Below are positions 59,108 to 64,000 of a DNA stretch of 64,000 bases, piece by piece; position 1 is the stretch's first letter, and every line of letters begins with the position of its first letter. Location of the stretch: positions 1 to 64,000 of the forward strand of contig CAKRYY010000012.1 of NCBI GenBank assembly GCA_934432885.1, given 5' to 3'. This DNA is from an uncultured Lachnospiraceae bacterium (GTDB lineage Bacteria; Bacillota; Clostridia; Lachnospirales; Lachnospiraceae). Below the pieces are notes generated by a model, which saw nothing but the letters and a program-made list of their open reading frames with translations, ran no database searches and had not been told where the DNA came from. The position numbers and the translations under genes were made by a program.

Positions 59108-62100
59108 ATGGAAAAAAACAGAATACGTCCTACTGCCGCAGGCAAGAACGTACGTATGAGTTATTCACGACAAAAAGAGGTTTTGCAGATGCCAAATCTG
59201 ATAGAAGTCCAGAAGGATTCCTACCAGTGGTTCTTACGAGAGGGCTTGAAAGAAGTATTTGACGATATTTCTCCAATCGCAGACTACAGCGGACATCTGA
59301 GCCTGGAGTTCGTGGATTTTGAACTGTGCAAGGACGAGATGCCGGTTAACAAGAACACCATCGAGAAATGTAAGGAGCGGGACGCTACTTACGCAGCACC
59401 TCTGAAAGTAAAGGTACGCTTGTACAATAAGGAAAAGGAAGAAATCAGCGAGCATGAGATTTTCATGGGCGATCTTCCGTTAATGACAGAGACCGGTACG
59501 TTTGTAATCAACGGCGCAGAACGTGTTATCGTCAGCCAGCTTGTGCGTTCCCCGGGTATTTATTATGCCATTGACCATGATAAGATTGGTAAGAGACTCT
59601 TTTCCTGCACCGTTATTCCGAACAGGGGCGCATGGCTTGAGTATGAGACCGATTCCAACGATATTTTCTATGTCCGTGTAGACAGGACGAGAAAGGTTCC
59701 GATTACAGTGCTGATTCGTGCGCTTGGCGTTGGAACAAACGATGAAATCCGAGAGCTTTTCGGAGATGAGCCTAAAATTGAAGCCAGCTTTGCAAAAGAC
59801 GTTGCTGAGAACTATCAGGAAGGTCTTTTAGAGCTGTATAAAAAAATCCGTCCCGGCGAGCCGCTTTCTGTCGAAAGTGCAGAAAGTCTGATTAACGCCA
59901 TGTTCTTTGACCCGAGAAGATATGATCTTGCCAAAGTCGGAAGATATAAATTTAATAAAAAGCTGATGCTGCGCAACCGTATCCGCCATCACATTCTGGC
60001 AGAGGATGTTGTGGATACGCAGACAGGAGAAATCCTTGCAGAGGCAGGTACAAAGGTAACCGCAGAGCTGGCAGACCAGATTCAGAATGCGGCAGTGCCT
60101 TTTGTGTACATCCAGACAGAGGAAAGAAACGTAAAGGTTCTTTCCAATATGATGGTGGACATTACCAATTTCGTAGACTGCGACCCGAAGGAATACGGTA
60201 TTACAGAGCTGGTATATTATCCGGTTCTGGCACAGATTCTGGAAGAGTATGCAGACCAGCCGGAAGAACTGGGCGCGGCAATCAAGAGAAATGTACATGA
60301 GCTGATTCCGAAGCATATTACAAAGGAAGACATTCTGGCTTCCATCAACTATAACATTCATCTGGAATATGGCATCGGCAACGATGACGATATCGACCAT
60401 CTGGGTAACAGACGTATCCGTGCTGTCGGCGAGCTGCTGCAGAACCAGTATCGTATCGGTCTTTCCAGACTGGAAAGAGTTGTAAGAGAGAGAATGACGA
60501 CACACGATGCAGAGGAGATTTCTCCGCAGGTGTTAATCAATATCAAACCGGTACAGGCGGCTGTAAAGGAATTCTTTGGTTCTTCCCAGCTGTCCCAGTT
60601 CATGGATCAGAACAACCCGCTTGGTGAGCTGACACATAAGAGACGTCTTTCCGCACTTGGTCCTGGCGGTCTGTCCAGAGACAGAGCCGGATTTGAGGTC
60701 CGCGACGTACACTATTCCCACTATGGAAGAATGTGCCCGATTGAGACGCCTGAAGGACCGAACATCGGTCTGATTAACTCGCTGGCAAGCTATGCAAGAA
60801 TTAACGAGTACGGTTTTGTGGAAGCACCTTACCGTAAGATTGATAAAACCGATCCGAAGAACCCGAGAGTTACGGATGAGGTTGTATATATGACTGCGGA
60901 CGAGGAAGACAATTACCACGTAGCGCAGGCAAACGAAGCACTGGATGCAGAAGGACATTTCGTAAGAAACAGCGTATCCGGTCGTTACCGTGAAGAGACG
61001 CAGGAATATCCGAAGGCGATGTTTGACTATATGGACGTATCTCCTAAGATGGTATTCTCTGTGGCAACGGCGCTGATTCCTTTCCTGGAAAACGACGATG
61101 CGAACCGTGCGCTGATGGGTTCCAACATGCAGCGTCAGGCAGTTCCGCTTCTGATTACAGAGGCACCGGTTGTCGGTACAGGTATGGAGCCGAAGGCTGC
61201 GGTAGACTCAGGTGTATGCGTACTGGCTAAGAAGGATGGTACGATTACCTATGTGGCTTCCAATGAGATTCATATTGAATATGACGACGGTGAGAAGGAA
61301 GAAATCCATCTGACCAAGTTCTCACGAAGCAACCAGTCCAACTGCTACAACCAGAAGCCAATCGTATTCAAGGGCGACCATGTAGTGAAGGGTCAGGTCA
61401 TTGCAGACGGACCTTCTACTTCTGAAGGTGAGCTTGCACTCGGCAAAAACCCGTTAATCGGATTTATGACATGGGAAGGCTACAATTACGAGGATGCTGT
61501 ATTATTAAGTGAAAAGCTGGTACGGGATGATGTTTACACCTCCGTACACATTGAAGAATATGAAGCAGAGGCGCGTGATACCAAGCTTGGCGCAGAGGAG
61601 ATTACCTGTGATGTGCCGGGTGTTGGCGATGATGCGCTGAAGGATCTGGATGAGCGCGGCATCATCCGCATCGGTGCAGAGGTCCGTGCCGGTGATATTC
61701 TGGTCGGCAAGGTTACACCGAAGGGCGAAACTGAGCTGACAGCGGAAGAACGCCTGTTGCGTGCAATCTTTGGTGAGAAGGCACGTGAAGTAAGAGATAC
61801 TTCCTTAAAGGTACCGCACGGCGAATATGGAATTGTTGTAGACGCTAAGGTATTTACAAGAGAAAATGGTGACGAGCTGCCGCCGGGAGTAAATCAGGCA
61901 GTCCGCATTTACATTGCACAGAAGAGAAAGATTTCCGTAGGTGATAAGATGGCTGGCCGTCACGGAAACAAGGGTGTCGTTTCCCGCGTGCTTCCGGTAG
62001 AGGATATGCCGTATCTGCCAAACGGACGTCCGCTTGACATCGTACTGAATCCTCTGGGCGTACCTTCCCGTATGAATATCGGACAGGTCCTTGAAATCCA

Positions 62101-62968
62101 CCTTTCCCTTGCGGCAAAGGCACTGGGCTTCAATGTTGCAACACCGGTATTTGACGGTGCAAACGAAGTTGATATTATGGATACGCTGGATTTGGCGAAT
62201 GATTATGTAAACCTTGAATGGGAAGAATTTGAGAAGAAGCATAAAGAAGAGCTTCTCCCTGAGGTTATGGAATATCTGTCTGAAAACAGAGAGCATCGTA
62301 AGCTCTGGAAGGGTGTCCCGATTTCCAGAGACGGTAAGGTGCGTCTGAGAGACGGACGTACAGGAGAATTCTTTGACAGCCCGGTTACAATCGGACACAT
62401 GCACTACCTGAAGCTGCATCATCTGGTTGATGATAAGATTCACGCACGTTCAACCGGACCGTATGCACTTGTTACACAGCAGCCGCTGGGCGGTAAAGCT
62501 CAGTTCGGTGGACAGCGTTTCGGTGAAATGGAGGTTTGGGCGCTGGAGGCTTATGGCGCTGCTTACACATTGCAGGAAATCCTGACCGTAAAATCTGATG
62601 ACGTTGTTGGACGTGTAAAGACTTACGAAGCAATCATTAAGGGTGACAACATACCGGCACCGGGAATTCCGGAATCCTTCAAGGTATTGCTCAAAGAGTT
62701 ACAGTCACTTGGACTTGATGTAAAGGTGCTCCGCGAGGATCATACAGAAGTAGAGATCATGGAAAACATCGATTACGGCGATACCGATTACCGTTATGAG
62801 ATGGAGGGTGATTCCAGAGATTACAACAGAGAAGAAGATTCTCTGGGTGCAATGGGATACCAGAAACAGGAGTTTGACGAAGACGGAGAGCTGGTAAGCG
62901 CAGAGGATGAGGACGAGGAATTTGATGAGGATTTTGAAGATTCCTACGATGATTCCCTTGACGAATAA
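59108..62968 (+). CDS. rpoB: RNA polymerase beta subunit
   Basis: 1286 residues from the ATG at 59108; the in-frame ATG at 59102 is only two bases from the GGGGTGA ribosome site, so the later start fits better. Rifampicin-pocket sequence [20 protein letters not shown] then [20 protein letters not shown] is wild-type at the usual resistance positions. [13 protein letters not shown] and [17 protein letters not shown] are other landmarks. A long acidic C-terminal tail ([20 protein letters not shown]) extends beyond the core, as in Clostridia. Separated from rplL by the two-component genes, and has its own promoter. Confidence 0.98.
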   Translation: MEKNRIRPTAAGKNVRMSYSRQKEVLQMPNLIEVQKDSYQWFLREGLKEVFDDISPIADYSGHLSLEFVDFELCKDEMPVNKNTIEKCKERDATYAAPLKVKVRLYNKEKEEISEHEIFMGDLPLMTETGTFVINGAERVIVSQLVRSPGIYYAIDHDKIGKRLFSCTVIPNRGAWLEYETDSNDIFYVRVDRTRKVPITVLIRALGVGTNDEIRELFGDEPKIEASFAKDVAENYQEGLLELYKKIRPGEPLSVESAESLINAMFFDPRRYDLAKVGRYKFNKKLMLRNRIRHHILAEDVVDTQTGEILAEAGTKVTAELADQIQNAAVPFVYIQTEERNVKVLSNMMVDITNFVDCDPKEYGITELVYYPVLAQILEEYADQPEELGAAIKRNVHELIPKHITKEDILASINYNIHLEYGIGNDDDIDHLGNRRIRAVGELLQNQYRIGLSRLERVVRERMTTHDAEEISPQVLINIKPVQAAVKEFFGSSQLSQFMDQNNPLGELTHKRRLSALGPGGLSRDRAGFEVRDVHYSHYGRMCPIETPEGPNIGLINSLASYARINEYGFVEAPYRKIDKTDPKNPRVTDEVVYMTADEEDNYHVAQANEALDAEGHFVRNSVSGRYREETQEYPKAMFDYMDVSPKMVFSVATALIPFLENDDANRALMGSNMQRQAVPLLITEAPVVGTGMEPKAAVDSGVCVLAKKDGTITYVASNEIHIEYDDGEKEEIHLTKFSRSNQSNCYNQKPIVFKGDHVVKGQVIADGPSTSEGELALGKNPLIGFMTWEGYNYEDAVLLSEKLVRDDVYTSVHIEEYEAEARDTKLGAEEITCDVPGVGDDALKDLDERGIIRIGAEVRAGDILVGKVTPKGETELTAEERLLRAIFGEKAREVRDTSLKVPHGEYGIVVDAKVFTRENGDELPPGVNQAVRIYIAQKRKISVGDKMAGRHGNKGVVSRVLPVEDMPYLPNGRPLDIVLNPLGVPSRMNIGQVLEIHLSLAAKALGFNVATPVFDGANEVDIMDTLDLANDYVNLEWEEFEKKHKEELLPEVMEYLSENREHRKLWKGVPISRDGKVRLRDGRTGEFFDSPVTIGHMHYLKLHHLVDDKIHARSTGPYALVTQQPLGGKAQFGGQRFGEMEVWALEAYGAAYTLQEILTVKSDDVVGRVKTYEAIIKGDNIPAPGIPESFKVLLKELQSLGLDVKVLREDHTEVEIMENIDYGDTDYRYEMEGDSRDYNREEDSLGAMGYQKQEFDEDGELVSAEDEDEEFDEDFEDSYDDSLDE

Positions 62969-62989
62969 TAGCTGCAATGCCTTTTAGCA

Positions 62990-63018
62990 GGGGCGGACTG
63001 CCGGGTGGCAGTCTCCCC
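62990..63018 (+). other. Hairpin in the rpoB-rpoC gap
   Basis: GGGGCGGACTGCC-GGGT-GGCAGTCTCCCC with one mismatch and no T-tract, so a processing or stability element rather than a terminator. Confidence 0.6.
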
Positions 63019-63051
63019 ATTCAAATAAAAGAGTTGGAAGGAGTGCCATAA

Positions 63052-64000
63052 ATGTCAGAAACAACAAATGAAATGTATCAGCCGATGACATTTGATGCCA
63101 TCAAAATCGGACTGGCATCACCGGAAAAGATTCTGGAATGGTCTCATGGAGAGGTATTAAAGCCTGAGACGATCAACTACAGAACCTTAAAGCCTGAAAA
63201 GGACGGTCTGTACTGTGAAAGAATCTTCGGACCCAGCAAGGACTGGGAATGTCACTGTGGTAAATATAAGAAAATCAGATATAAGGGCGTTATCTGCGAC
63301 CGCTGCGGTGTAGAAGTAACCAAATCCAGCGTCCGCAGAGAGCGTATGGGACATATCGCCTTAGCTGCGCCTGTATCCCATATCTGGTATTTTAAGGGAA
63401 TCCCGAGCCGTATGGGCTTGATTCTGGATTTATCCCCCAGAGTTTTGGAAAAGGTGCTTTACTTCGCATCCTACATCGTACTGGATGCAGGAGAGACAGA
63501 GCTGCAGTTAAAGCAGGTATTGTCTGAAAAGGAGTATCAGGACGCAAGAGAGGCTTATGGCAATAAGTTCCGTGTTGGTATGGGCGCGGAGGCTGTTAAG
63601 GAGCTGTTACAGGCGATTGACCTGGAAGCGGATGCGCTGGAATTAAAGACAGCGCTGAAGGATGCTACCGGTCAGAAGCGTGCCAGAATCGTAAAGAGAC
63701 TGGAGGTTGTAGAAGCGTTCAGAGAGTCCGGCAACCGTCCGGAGTGGATGATTATGGATGTGATTCCGGTAATCCCGCCTGACCTTCGTCCGATGGTACA
63801 GCTTGACGGTGGACGTTTTGCAACATCAGACTTAAATGATTTATATAGAAGAATCATCAACAGAAATAACCGTCTTAAGAGACTGCTTGAGCTCGGCGCA
63901 CCTGACATCATTGTCAGAAATGAAAAGAGAATGCTGCAGGAAGCAGTAGACGCGCTGATTGACAACGGCAGAAGAGGCCGTCCGGTTACAGGACCTGGCA
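63052..64000 (+). CDS. rpoC: RNA polymerase beta-prime subunit, N-terminal part (cut by the right edge)
   Basis: ATG at 63052 with GGAAGGAG upstream; 316 codons are visible and the frame runs off the end. [20 protein letters not shown] is the usual start, [20 protein letters not shown] the N-terminal zinc ribbon with four Cys, and [20 protein letters not shown] then [20 protein letters not shown] the clamp region contacting sigma. No defect seen in the visible part. Confidence 0.98.
   Translation, partial: MSETTNEMYQPMTFDAIKIGLASPEKILEWSHGEVLKPETINYRTLKPEKDGLYCERIFGPSKDWECHCGKYKKIRYKGVICDRCGVEVTKSSVRRERMGHIALAAPVSHIWYFKGIPSRMGLILDLSPRVLEKVLYFASYIVLDAGETELQLKQVLSEKEYQDAREAYGNKFRVGMGAEAVKELLQAIDLEADALELKTALKDATGQKRARIVKRLEVVEAFRESGNRPEWMIMDVIPVIPPDLRPMVQLDGGRFATSDLNDLYRRIINRNNRLKRLLELGAPDIIVRNEKRMLQEAVDALIDNGRRGRPVTGPG

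Overview
The window reads as chromosome of a motile, anaerobic low-to-moderate G+C Firmicute, most likely a Lachnospiraceae (Roseburia/Eubacterium-like). The assignment is inference, resting on strong AGGAGG ribosome sites, a Bacillus/Clostridia-type late flagellar operon with fliW-csrA, ATP-type PEP carboxykinase, an L10 leader with attenuator, and the gene order rpmG-secE-nusG-rplKA-rplJL-rpoBC. No rRNA, tRNA, CRISPR array, prophage or insertion sequence was seen.

Layout. 1-2.5 kb: tail of an EAL-domain protein, then an accessory patch with a ParE/Phd-type toxin-antitoxin pair, an XRE regulator and two small orphan proteins. 2.7-8.6 kb: flavodoxin, DJ-1/PfpI protein, WYL regulator, a YjbR-MGMT fusion, a Lon-type AAA ATPase without protease domain, and a LURP-one-like protein. 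8.6-10.5 kb: a small membrane ORF containing an intrinsic terminator, then an OadG-like mini-protein and the beta subunit of a Na+-pumping decarboxylase. 10.7-19.1 kb: HAD phosphatase, oleate hydratase, a paired set of poorly characterised proteins, pckA, a Fic protein and a P1B metal ATPase. 19.2-33.9 kb is a carbohydrate block: Fe-alcohol dehydrogenase, MFS permease, PocR/AraC regulator, divergent aldolase-isomerase-FGGY kinase-CdaR operon, GntP permease with glycerate 2-kinase, a cupin, and fruK-fruA. 33.9-44.4 kb: flgM-flgN-flgK-flgK-flgL-fliW-csrA, then flaG-fliD-fliS-chaperone-like, each set with a SigD-type promoter. 44.6-46.3 kb: mmdA-like carboxyltransferase, which could complete the pump begun at 9 kb. 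46.5-47.8 kb: a second, reverse-strand FliD-like gene with a CsrA-type leader hairpin. 48.1-64 kb: rpmG-secE-nusG-rplKA, an MBOAT/SGNH/CapA surface module, rplJL, a two-component pair, rpoB and the start of rpoC.

Main points for follow-up. A palindromic intergenic repeat sits directly behind intrinsic terminators; two copies share a compensatory base change, so the fold appears to be kept. The normally compact rplKAJL-rpoBC cluster is split twice by unrelated modules. The sodium decarboxylase appears split between two loci about 35 kb apart. A TTATGGA half-site recurs around the glycerate genes and the cupin. Two nearly identical putative L1-binding leaders precede rplK and rplA.
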